From: Skeletonema tropicum
Taxonomy: Eukaryota > Bacillariophyta > Thalassiosirophyceae > Thalassiosirales > Thalassiosiraceae
DNA length: 64,000 nucleotides
Assembly: GCA_037178625.1 (NCBI GenBank)
Contig: CM074133.1
Location: 1,550,001 to 1,614,000 of the forward strand
Direction: 5' to 3'
The notes beneath the pieces are model-generated. The model had not been told where the DNA came from, did not search any database, and saw nothing but the letters and a program-made list of their open reading frames with translations. Both the position numbers and the translations under genes were made by a program. Shown piece by piece: positions 1 through 9,426 of this stretch; the stretch's first letter is position 1; each line of letters opens with the position of its first letter.

Positions 1-110
1 TTAGAGATACTTATGTTTTACCGTACAAGGATAATCATAGATTTCCTAAACAATTCTGCATTATTATATATCAATTGCCACTACATTGCTTATAACTCAA
101 CGCATGCGCA

Positions 111-408
111 CTACTCCTTCTCACTAGTTTGAGGGGCGTCAGTTGTTTTCGAGTTATCTTCCCCATTGCAGGGCTTGTAGATTCCTTTCCTCCAGTTTGG
201 GCATCGATCTTCTTCACTAATGCCATACAGAGCGCACTTAACTGTAAATGGTGCAAGAGTGACAAAGAGTGAACGTTAGAACTTGATACGATAGGTGCAA
301 CTGATGTTGTAATATCATTATAAGCTTCGATTCAAGCTTCTCACCATGCATCCCACATCCTTGCCATGTCGCAAGTCCGCAGTTGCGACAGTCTACTTTC
401 GAGCACAT
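111..408 (-). CDS. small cysteine-rich CxxCG..TWxGCGxH protein, two exons
   Basis: Two exons join in frame: 408-345 and 241-111, with an intron from a GTGAGA donor to a TTTACAG acceptor. The product is 64 residues. It begins [20 protein letters not shown], continues into a second half with EDRCPNW and CNG, and ends at TAG. The two CxxC pairs plus Cys/His in GCGMH suggest a small metal-binding fold. I recall short proteins with a C-x2-CG-x-TW-x-GCG-x-H signature in plants, algae and bacteria, without a defined function. The splice join turns two unrelated short frames into one coherent Cys-rich protein, which is the main support. The charged Ser/Thr-rich tail after the last Cys looks disordered. 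Confidence 0.72.
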
Positions 409-761
409 GTTTATGGAGAGCACAGGTGGCTGATAAAGTTCACTCTCTCTTTCGAGGCAGCGTCGACCGATCAGTTCGGTTTATTTATGAACACAGAATC
501 ACAAGCAGGCAAGTCAAAGTGGCACAAGTACACGGATCATTTTTCGGAACATTGTCTTTTTTCGGGCGGACGCGGACGGATTTATTGATGGATCTTCTCA
601 TCGGACAAGGAACAGGAAGCAAAGCAAGAACTTCCTGCCTGCGAGTGCGAAAACAAAGAGCAAAGAGTCTGCACTTCTCCGTTCTCCTTCTCGCCATCTG
701 CAGCCGCAAAAAAATGATTCATCATCAGCAGCACACATTGTCTTTGCTCGTGCATAAAACC
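409..761. promoter_or_regulatory. intergenic/5' region between the Cys-rich gene and mEF-G
   Basis: About 350 bp separate two divergently transcribed genes, so this should hold both promoters and 5'UTRs. The mEF-G reading frame is open back to 366, but that upstream part looks like basic, low-quality coding and precedes the likely start. I see no clear TATA box. Confidence 0.4.
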
Positions 762-3062
762 ATGGCGACCTCCGTCCTACGCTTCCTCGGCCCACGAGGT
801 GGTGTCTCTACACTCGCATCATCTGCAACACAAAGATGCATCCCCTCTTCCTATCGGCCTATCAACAATGCCGCCACAAAGGCAATCTCAGCCAACAATC
901 TCCTTCTCCAAAACTCATCTCGATTCTTCTCCTCTTCCGAGGACCTGGATGCAATTAAACGGCGTAACATTGGAATTTCAGCCCATATCGACTCTGGTAA
1001 AACTACCTTGACCGAGCGCATTCTCTTCTACACGGGAAGAATCAAGAGCATTCACGATGTAAGAGGGAAAGATGGCGTCGGTGCGACAATGGACAGTATG
1101 GATCTAGAAAGAGAAAAGGGCATTACCATCCAATCCGCTGCGACATTTTGTAGATGGAAGGATTCTCACATCAACATTATCGACACGCCCGGTCACGTTG
1201 ATTTTACGATTGAAGTAGAACGTGCCCTTCGTGTGTTGGATGGTGGAATTCTTGTCCTGTGTGGAGTGTCTGGAGTACAATCTCAGTCATTGACGGTAGA
1301 TCGACAAATGAAGAGATATAACGTCCCAAGACTTGCATTTATCAACAAATTGGATCGTCAGGGGAGTAACCCGAATAAGGTCATTAATGACTTGAGAAAT
1401 CAGTTGAAGTTGAATGCATCTGCAGTGCAGCTCCCGATAGGTTTGGAAGATAGTCATTCTGGTGTGGTAGATTTGATCAAGAACAAGTCCTACACATTTG
1501 CGGGTGAAAGGGGTGAAAATGTCGTGGAAGGTGAGGTTCCTGATGACATGAAGGATTTGGTAGAGGAGAAGAGGATGGAGCTCATTGAAAAGTTGGCCGA
1601 TGTTGATGATGAAATTGGTGAATTGTTCTTAATGGAAGAGGAGCCGACTGAAGATCAGTTGAAGGAGGCTATTAGGCGACAGACTATTGCCTGTAAATTT
1701 GTTCCTGTCTTCATGGGATCTGCCTTTAAGAATAAGGGAGTGCAGGCGTTGTTGGATGGTGTCGTTGATTACCTACCAGAACCTACCGAGAAGGCCAATT
1801 TTGCACTTGATAGAAGCCAAGATGAAAAAGAGGTACAAGTGTCGTGTAAGAAGGAAGATCCTCTATTGGCACTTGCATTCAAGCTGGAAGAAACCCAATT
1901 TGGTCAGTTGACTTACATGCGTATCTACCAGGGAATGCTCAAGAAGGGAAACTACATCCACAACGTTAATGATGGGAAGAAGATCAAGCTTGCCCGCATC
2001 GTTCGTATGCATTCCAATGATATGGAAGAGATCGATGAGGCACATGCTGGAGATGTCGTAGCCATGTTCGGTATTGATTGTAGGAGTATGGATACATTCA
2101 GTGATGGTGATATGAATATTGCGATGAGTTCCATGTTTGTGCCAGAGCCTGTCATGAGTTTGGCGGTCAAACCTGCCGAGACGAAAATGCAGAACAACTT
2201 TGCGAAAGCTTTGACCAAGTTCACAAAGGAGGATCCCACTCTTCGCGTTAAGGTTGACAGTGAAACAAAGGAGACTGTTTTGAGTGGAATGGGAGAGCTT
2301 CATTTGGAAGTATACATTGAACGTATGAAACGTGAATACAATGTCGAATGCATATCCGGACAGCCAAATGTAAATTACAAGGAAACCATTGCGGCCAGAG
2401 CTGAATTTGATTGGCTCCACAAGAAGCAATCTGGAGGTTCTGGTCAATATGCAAAGGTAACTGGCTACATTGAACCCATGTCAGAGGAAGAGATCAAGGA
2501 ATTGGGCAAGCCAAACGAGTTCAAAAACAAATGTATTGGTACCAACATTCCTCCAGAATACTATCCCAGTTGTGAAAAGGGTATGAATGATGCTATGCAC
2601 GAAGGTTCATTGGTCGGCTGCGAAGTTGAGGGTATCCGTGTAGTCTTGCAAGATGGAGCAAGTCACGCAGTTGATTCTTCCGATATGGCATTCCGCATTT
2701 GCATGGCCAATGCCATTCGTGAAACCATGAAGTCTGCTCAACCAAGTGTTTTGGAGCCAGTCATGACTGTCGAAGTTGAAATCCCTAGTGAGTTCCAAGG
2801 TGCAGTGACTGCATCCCTAAGTAAGCGAATGGGTATGATCCAAAGCAGTGACATGAACGATGACGGAAGTGGGTTGAAGCTTGAGGCACATGTTCCTCTG
2901 GCGAATATGTTTGGATATTCTACAGAATTGCGCTCCTTGACTCAAGGTAAGGGTGAGTTCACAATGGAGTACTTCAATCATACACCGGTGCCACGAGATG
3001 TACAGAACGACCTTATGGAGAAGTACAGGATGGAGAGGTTGGAGAAGGAACAAGCTGCTTAG
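762..3062 (+). CDS. GFM1: mitochondrial translation elongation factor G (mEF-G1)
   Basis: GTPase that drives ribosomal translocation in organelle protein synthesis. From the ATG at 762 the protein is 766 residues, close to the usual length for mEF-G1. An in-frame ATG at 714 would add 16. The first ~60 residues are Ser/Arg/Thr-rich with no acidic residues ([18 protein letters not shown]), as in a mitochondrial presequence. Domain I carries the P-loop AHIDSGKTT (about residue 74), DTPGH (141-145) and NKLD (about 195). The EF-G domains IV-V follow, including GMGELHLE and the [16 protein letters not shown] region. The gene is intronless. Mitochondrial rather than plastid assignment rests on the presequence and on wording such as [20 protein letters not shown], typical of mEF-G1. 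Confidence 0.93.
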   Translation: MATSVLRFLGPRGGVSTLASSATQRCIPSSYRPINNAATKAISANNLLLQNSSRFFSSSEDLDAIKRRNIGISAHIDSGKTTLTERILFYTGRIKSIHDVRGKDGVGATMDSMDLEREKGITIQSAATFCRWKDSHINIIDTPGHVDFTIEVERALRVLDGGILVLCGVSGVQSQSLTVDRQMKRYNVPRLAFINKLDRQGSNPNKVINDLRNQLKLNASAVQLPIGLEDSHSGVVDLIKNKSYTFAGERGENVVEGEVPDDMKDLVEEKRMELIEKLADVDDEIGELFLMEEEPTEDQLKEAIRRQTIACKFVPVFMGSAFKNKGVQALLDGVVDYLPEPTEKANFALDRSQDEKEVQVSCKKEDPLLALAFKLEETQFGQLTYMRIYQGMLKKGNYIHNVNDGKKIKLARIVRMHSNDMEEIDEAHAGDVVAMFGIDCRSMDTFSDGDMNIAMSSMFVPEPVMSLAVKPAETKMQNNFAKALTKFTKEDPTLRVKVDSETKETVLSGMGELHLEVYIERMKREYNVECISGQPNVNYKETIAARAEFDWLHKKQSGGSGQYAKVTGYIEPMSEEEIKELGKPNEFKNKCIGTNIPPEYYPSCEKGMNDAMHEGSLVGCEVEGIRVVLQDGASHAVDSSDMAFRICMANAIRETMKSAQPSVLEPVMTVEVEIPSEFQGAVTASLSKRMGMIQSSDMNDDGSGLKLEAHVPLANMFGYSTELRSLTQGKGEFTMEYFNHTPVPRDVQNDLMEKYRMERLEKEQAA

Positions 3063-3580
3063 GATAGGATACATACTGTAGATAAGTATTTCAATACGCT
3101 CCGTTATAGGCACCGATTCGTGATACATGTATGCCAGCATAGCCTAAACATGCTGAACCAAAGAGTCCCTGAGAGACAAAGAGCCACAAGGAAGCTACAT
3201 CTAATATCTGTGCATACTTCGAGAGCTGAGCTAACTTACCTAAAAGTACCTCAAGAGTTTCTTCTGCTCTTGGTAAGTGAACAGGAGACTTTTTAGTGGT
3301 CCATATTGCGGGCAAATGAGGAAGCCCTCGAGGGCTGCCCGCTGATGTTTTTTCCCCGCCATGGCCGTTTGGTTCTCGATCTCGCCACAAATTCCCACAA
3401 AATCTTTTTTTTGGCCTTTTTTTTTGTGACCCAACGTTGCCGTTGCTGATCTCATCGATCATTATTTTCAACCACTGCCTCACAAATACGACCATTCCCC
3501 CCTCTCGATTGGCCCCATCAATACACCCAAAGGCACCATTATTCCCTCGGCATCCTACCTAATTGGACTATTCCCCTTTT
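3063..3580. other. intergenic, mEF-G to first reader-like gene
   Basis: About 520 bp with T-rich stretches near 3410-3425. It must hold the mEF-G 3'UTR and the next promoter. The antisense open frame across 3091-3495 shows no recognisable protein. Confidence 0.4.
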
Positions 3581-5739
3581 ATGGCCATTAATAGTACAGG
3601 TACCCTTTCGTTTCGACCAATGTCAGACGTTGCCTACCACCCATCCGGCCGACGATCCTCTCGCCGAGGAGGTGGCCGCCGCGATTTTGTTCCTGGAGAC
3701 ATTGTTGAGGTGAGTTGATGTTACATTGATATTGCAGTCGAGGAGCAACTATGTGATTAATCATGTTTTGCCGAATCAAACGGTGGATATAATTAGTGAA
3801 AAATTGATGACCGAACCCTAACAATTATTCCCTCATCAATCATTTTTTCACACACACACACACACAGGTGACAAAACCATTCGGACGAACAGTAAAGCTA
3901 TTACGCAAAGTAAAAAATCGCGGCAGCACAATGAATCGATGGCTCGTCTCATTCGGCCACGGCCTGGGGAGCGGCGCCTTTGATAGACGAGAGCTGCCGG
4001 ACATGGAAATGGAGGAGGACTGTTTCCGTAAATTAGTAAGTAGTGAAGTGTTTGCACCCAAATCAGCGCAGATGCGGCGAGCCCATAGTGATGAGCAAAA
4101 GGCATCTACGTCGACGACGACGGCGGTGGCAGCAGCGGCGGCAACGGAAAAGGCTAGTTTAGGGAAAGCTGTGGAAGATTCCTTAACCCAGGAGGCCAAA
4201 GTTGAACTAGTGGCGGTAGCAGCAGCAGCCGAGCCGGCCGCTGAGACTGCCGTTGCCGCCGCCGCCGCTGCTGCTCCCATTGCACCGCCGCCGCCACCAC
4301 CACAACAAAATTTGAAATTACCTGATGATTCTGCAGAGTCATCACCGCGGATTGAAAACGCACATGATAACTATGGGGGTAGTCACAAACGCAAAGTGTC
4401 GCATGGGTCTTCGACATCATCACCGTTGGATGGGATCAATCCACAGCAGCCACCACCGGCGAAAAAACCTTGTCCCGCTCTCAAAAGTGAGGAGGAACCA
4501 TCTACGACGACAAAGGCTGATGCAATGGATGAAGAGAGGATGGATGTCTCGACAGCTGAGAGGGATGAACAACAAATTCTTCAACCGCAGCCACCGGTAG
4601 AGGAACCAGCTCCCGCTCCCCCCGCTCCGTCTCCCCCTATCAAAGAGGAGGAGGTCAAAGAGGAGTTAAAGGAGGAGGTAGAGGTGTCAGCAGAGGTAGA
4701 AACCAAGGTTGAGGTGGATGAGGCGCCAGTGGAACAGATGGAACAGAAACCAGAGACTGTGAGCGAACCGCCCACAATGGCCGAACCCAAAGTGGAGGAG
4801 GTTGAGACCAAAGTTGAGATGGATGTAGAGAGGACACCCGATCTCAAATCAGTACACTCGGAGGAAGCAAAACAGACTGAGGAGAATGGACATGCGGAAG
4901 AGCAAAAGCCACCAATTCCAGTAACTGAGGAAATAACTTCTCAGCCATCACCCCCTCCAGTAAAAGAAGAGCTGCCAGTTAATGTAGCCATGGAGGAAGA
5001 AAAGGTAAGCGAAGAGAAAGAGCCGCCAGTCAACGTCGCAATGGAGGAAGAAAAGGTAGCTGCAGTCGAAGAAAAGGCACCAGCTGAGGCTGAGGCTGCC
5101 CCCCAAACTTCTCCCCAACCCGAACCAGTTGATGTGGATGCGGCAAAGAAGGAAGAGGACACAGTCTCTATCAAACGCAAAAGATCGAATAGCAGTGAAA
5201 TTTCTTCTTCATCCAATAAAATCTCAGAAGAAGAACAACCGATGGTTGAACAACCGATGCAGTCAACTACTGACTCAGCGCCGCCTAAGGCACCTACTCC
5301 TCCTCCATCACCCAAAGCGCCATCACCTCCTCCAACACCACCACCACCCAAATCACCATCCCCACCTCCACAACCCAGAGCACCAACTCCTCCTCCAATG
5401 TTATTGGCACACGACCTGCTTGCAAAGGCAAAACTCGCAAAGAAGCTATCTCAAAAACCAATCTCTTTACAGCAGCTAAAGCAACAGGCAAGAGCCAAAC
5501 TAATTGAAAAAAATATGCAACAGGGAAAAGGTGGAAAGAAGCAGAAGCGAAAGGGTGAGAGAAAAAGCCGCAGGTATCAAAAGGTCCCACCTCCCAAGCC
5601 TCAAACTTCGGAGGCGGAGGTTTCAACGAATAGCAGCGACGACGCCGAAGAAAATGTGGAGAAGATTGTTATGAATACTGGAACCTTGTACTTGTATCGC
5701 GGGGAAAATCCTCGGGCGGAGTTTATCCGTAGGAAGTGA
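3581..5739 (+). CDS. reader-like family protein A: N-terminal GDIVE module, long acidic/Pro-rich middle, conserved C-terminal tail
   Basis: Two exons: 3581-3709 and 3868-5739. The intron runs from GTGAGT to a (CA)n-tract acceptor. ATG 3581 (666 residues) or ATG 3620 (653 residues, MSDVAYHP) could start it. Exon 1 ends in GDIVE. Exon 2 opens VTKPFGRTVKLL and then RWLVSFGHG, which together look like a PWWP/Tudor-type beta-barrel, known to read histone or methylated-lysine marks. That assignment is by pattern only. The middle (~450 residues) is Ala-, Glu- and Pro-rich (EEEVKEELKEE, PPSPKAPSPPP) and surely disordered. A basic stretch (GKGGKKQKRKGERKSRR) could be a nuclear signal or DNA contact. 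The end, TGTLYLYRGENPRAEFIRRK, is shared with the next two genes. Probably nuclear. It is the most diverged and longest of the three. Confidence 0.75.
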
Positions 5740-6201
5740 CGAAGGCACAGCATATTGAACCGACGCTGCAGACCAATTCCTAATTGAAAATAGTTTCGTA
5801 AGAATAGATAAGTAGAAATCTTCCAGCTCCTCAAAGTTACTTTTATGATTCCTGAATGAATGTAACATCTCCACTTTTCACAGCCTCCGTTCGCAGTTCG
5901 CAGCAATGCTTTTCTTTCTAATCTTGCTTCTCAGCGATCGTGATTCGCTGATCTTGAACACACACACAAGGAACAAAACTGCAAGAAGAAGCCCAGTAAA
6001 AAGCTTTTTCTACACAAATTGTCCACGTTGGAATAAATATTTCTATCGACCTAATTTTGACAAATAAAGGTACACTAACATGGACAATGGCCGCAAGCCG
6101 CAACTAACTGAACATCTGCGATCTGCGACACTGCGCTAGAAGAACTGCAGTACTACTGCACCTCGAATAGCGGCTGCTTCACCTAACAGTACTTTCACAA
6201 G
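5740..6201. other. intergenic between reader-like genes A and B
   Basis: About 460 bp holding the A 3'UTR and the B promoter. There is a short (CA) run near 5959-5968 and no recognised gene. Confidence 0.4.
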
Positions 6202-7273
6202 ATGCCACCTCGTCGTTCGGTCCGGTCTAAGGGGCCCGCTTACAAAAAAGGCGATTATATTGAAGTAAGTAGAACTGTGACATCTAGACAGAGTAATAGA
6301 TGTCGAATTCATATGCGTTCGGTTGATCGAGAATCCAGTCGGAGCGTATTCGTCATTAAAATTTCCGGCTAATGGGGGAGCTGGTTTATATATATGTAAT
6401 CGTTGCTGCTTCTTGCTCCAGACTTGCTTGTCTTCACTATTTCAATCTCCTAGAGTTCGGAACTCACATCTATCTACTTCTCTTGTGGGAAATCTACACC
6501 ATTCCGATGCCCAAACCTATCTCTCACAGTATGACTACAAGGGCAGCCTCGTCACTGGCAAGCTTAACAAAAAGTCCCTAAATGGCACGGAAGCCAACCC
6601 CATTTGGATTGTCACCCCAATGGACCGCCGCCGCAGGGATGAAGAAATTCAGGAGAAGCTACTTGGGAAGGTCATCAGTGCTATCGAAGCGATGAATAAC
6701 AGAGGACCCAAGTTGGGTACCAAGGTTGATGAAAAGGAGGCGGGTTTCAGTCGTCAAGTCACACCGGTGACTTCGTCAAGTAGCAGTAATGATGGAAGCG
6801 GAGGAGATGAAACCTTGACATCTGCTAATAATATCAAGAAACGCAGAAGTGGTAGGCTGACGCCCGACAGCGATGATTCCAAGCAGATTTCCAAGGCTGC
6901 ATCAAGATCTACAAGGAAGCGTGGTAGCAGAAGTGATGACTCCAATGATAACATTGGCAGCAATGGGGCTACCAAGGGCCAGAAGAGCGTCAAATTCTCA
7001 AAAGAGTTCAATGACAGATCTACCTACAAGAAGCAGAATGTTGCCAAGGCAGCAAAAAAGACTGTTCCTGCACGAGTTGGCACCAGGACAACACGAGGAA
7101 CTTCTGGTGGGGATCTGGCTGGGTTATTGCCAGATGTCATGCCGCGAAAGAAGCCTGCTCCCAAGAAGACCGTCAAGAAGAATGAGCATGTAGTTGTGGT
7201 GAAGATGTTGACAGGAACTTTGTATCTACATCGAGGAGATAGGCGAAGGGCCGAGTTTGTGAGAACCAAGTAG
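6202..7273 (+). CDS. reader-like family protein B
   Basis: Exons 6202-6264 and 6530-7273 give 268 residues. Exon 1 codes MPPRRSVRSKGPAYKKGDYIE and stops at GTAAGT. After a 265-nt intron, exon 2 starts YDYKGSLVTGKL. This is the same exon-1 ending and phase-0 intron as in the neighbouring copies. Residues 1-90 form the proposed PWWP/Tudor-like module (GDYIE, then NPIWIVTPMD). The middle is Ser/Lys/Asn-rich and basic (KKRRSGRLTPDSDDS, SRSTRKRGSRSDDS), consistent with a nuclear, phosphorylated linker. A basic stretch KKPAPKKTVKK precedes the C-terminal TGTLYLHRGDRRRAEFVRTK. The gene is convergent with its closest paralogue, C. The reader function is an inference from fold-like patterns, not an established annotation. 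Confidence 0.78.
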
Positions 7274-7842
7274 TGACAATTCTTAATGTCATTCTGTTTT
7301 AATAGTAGGGGTAGAAAGGGGTTAGATTGCAGCTATTGTACTATCAGCGAAGCAAGCATTTGTCTGAAGAAGTTCGAGCTAGCTATAATATTATAATTTA
7401 TCAAGGCACTTAATTGTGAAGAGCTTGTTCTGAATACTGTTGCAATTCTCTACGAGAACTTTAAATAATGCAACACGAACCTCTTGTGTACTCGCAGCTG
7501 TGGTTTATCAATATGAGCCTGGGTCATGATAAATTTATCATCGAAGCCAGAAAATTGAATTGTTGGTATCTACATCTGATATCTACATTCATGACAAGTT
7601 CAAACGTGTTCGATGCGATCAGCAGTTAGTAAAAGCAATAACTAAGATGAAAGATAGCTTTAGCATTACTTCCCATTTACATATGATAAATATACACAGT
7701 TGACAATACATGTCATGTTTTTAGCCCGAGGGAGTTCACAAGCTCGCAAATTCATGATTGAAAGAGAGTGGTCTGATATGATATGCGGACAAAGTATGTA
7801 GACTCAACGCAACTTGACAATTGCATGCCACTACACCTCCTA
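7274..7842. other. AT-rich spacer between convergent genes B and C
   Basis: About 570 bp between the stop codons of the inverted paralogues. It should hold both 3'UTRs. I found no gene and no long inverted repeat beyond the paralogous coding arms. Confidence 0.45.
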
Positions 7843-8982
7843 TTACTTGGTTCTCACAAACTCGGCCCTTCGCCTATCTCCTCGATGCAGATACAATGTT
7901 CCTGTCAACATCTTCACCACAACTACATGCTCATTCTTCTTGAGCTTCTTTGCCTTTGGGACACTCTTTTTTCGTGGCATGACATCTGGTAACAATCCTG
8001 CCAGTGCTTCGCCAGAACTTCCTCTTGTAGTTCTGCGTGCCGATGATGATGTCGTAGTCCTCTCCTTGATGTTCTTATCACCACCTTTCTTCTTGTTATC
8101 GGAAGAAGAAGAAGAGTCATTGAATTCTTGTGAGAATTTGACACTCTTCTGGCTCTTGGCGGCAGCCCCATCACTTCCGCTGTTGTTGTTATTGGAGTCA
8201 TCGTCACTCCTATTTCTTCGTTTCTTAGATGTTGCCTTGGTATTTTCCTTGGAATCAACACTTGGCGTCAGTCTGCCACTTCTACGCTTGGTCTTGCTAT
8301 TAGCAGATGTCGATGAGGGTTCTCCTTCCTCCTCCTCCTCTTCTTTGCTACCATCGCTGCTACTACTGTTGGATGTCGACGGAGTAGCAGCACTTGGTGG
8401 CATGGGAGACATGGCTCGATTGGCTTGCTCTTCCTTGGTACCCAATTTGGGTGCCCTATTATTCATCGCCTCGATGGCAGTAATGACCTTCCCAAGTTGC
8501 TTCTCTGGAATCTCCTCGTCCTTGCGGCGGCGGTCCATTGGGGAAACGACCCAGATTGGATTGGCTTCCGTCCCATTGAGGGACTTTTTGCTGAGCTTGC
8601 CGGTCACGATACTGCCTTTGTATTCGTACTGTTTTCGGGTGGTATGGTTCGGAGGTATTCGCAAGTAGATAGAAATGCCAAAATAGATCATCGTGTTAGA
8701 GATACATGTGTAGACAGATACTTATGATTGGCGATACACCCTGTAGAATCTTGCAATCTTGCCTCATTGTGTCGTTAAAAATAGTGTACCCGCCGATCAA
8801 AACTCCGAAGAGGTTTCAACAAGCAATAGAGAACCGTCGGGAGGTTCACCAGAGATTGGTTGTCATACAGATCTATCTCTAGCAGATCTAGATCTACTTA
8901 CCTCAATGTAATCGCCCTTCTTGTAGGCAAGGCTGCCCTTGCTGCCCTTCTTGCCATAGATATTACGACGTTTCGGTGGCAT
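7843..8982 (-). CDS. reader-like family protein C (inverted paralogue of B)
   Basis: Exon 1 is 8982-8902 (27 codons, ending AYKKGDYIE before GTAAGT) and exon 2 is 8628-7843, giving 288 residues. It closely matches B: YEYKGSIVTGKLSKKSLN, NPIWVVSPMDRRRKDEEI, VITAIEAMNNRAPKLGTK, then a Ser/Asn/Lys-rich disordered middle, KSVKFSQEFND, and the identical tail TGTLYLHRGDRRRAEFVRTK. The 273-nt intron sits at the same codon junction. B and C are therefore a recent inverted duplication, with A an older member. The middle is the fastest-changing part (Ser/Asp/Asn runs such as SDDDSNNNNSGSD). Likely nuclear. Molecular role unknown. Confidence 0.78.
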
Positions 8983-9293
8983 TTTTGAATTGTAGTTCCT
9001 CGGCGGCGGTGGCGTTTGCTATTGGTAGCTATTAGCTATTGCGGTTAGTAAGTGGTGAAGCGTGGTCGTGCTGGTGGTGAAAATCGAGGAATGAAAAGTC
9101 AACTCCTCTCAACGTGAACTCTGCCGCCGAGCAGGCGACACGAAAAGCTAAAAGGTCCAGAAGTCCAGAAGGGCTTTTGGACGATTCCTACCTACGTAGG
9201 GGGCAGGAAATAGACCCATGGGGGGCCTTGGTCCTCAGGGTAGGGCACATAATCGGTCCTGCGCTTTTGGATTCCGAAATTCCGTATCCTGCA

Positions 9294-9334
<41 letters not shown>

Positions 9335-9426
9335 TGCTTCGAACCATGCGGTTCCTCCAGGTTCCTCCCTGCTCCCTGCACAACTATTATATAGAGCTCA
9401 TACCTCCTTGCAAAAGATTGCAAACC
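8983..9426. promoter_or_regulatory. shared upstream region of gene C and the CCX exchanger
   Basis: About 440 bp between divergent genes. It contains the 10-bp palindrome CCTACGTAGG at 9191-9200, a 36-base T run at 9296-9331 and a TATATAGA-like stretch near 9388-9395, upstream of the exchanger ATG at 9427. Confidence 0.4.
9296..9331 (+). repeat. 36-nt poly(T) homopolymer
   Basis: An uninterrupted T run directly visible in the sequence. Its exact length is likely to vary or to be a sequencing artefact. It lies about 95 bp upstream of the exchanger ATG and could act as a nucleosome-excluding dT tract, or be the fossil of a retroposed poly(A). Confidence 0.9.

Noticed and set aside
1863..2447. 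194-residue antisense protein
   Set aside because: It lies fully inside the conserved mEF-G coding sequence and shows no family; a frame shadow.
3091..3495. 134-residue minus-strand gene
   Set aside because: No motif, includes T-run translation, and overlaps the expected mEF-G 3'UTR.
4941..5351. antisense Gly/Ser-rich protein
   Set aside because: Mirror of the Pro/Glu-rich low-complexity codons of gene A.
9296..9331. poly(T) as a retrotransposon tail
   Set aside because: No retroelement sequence or target-site duplication beside it.
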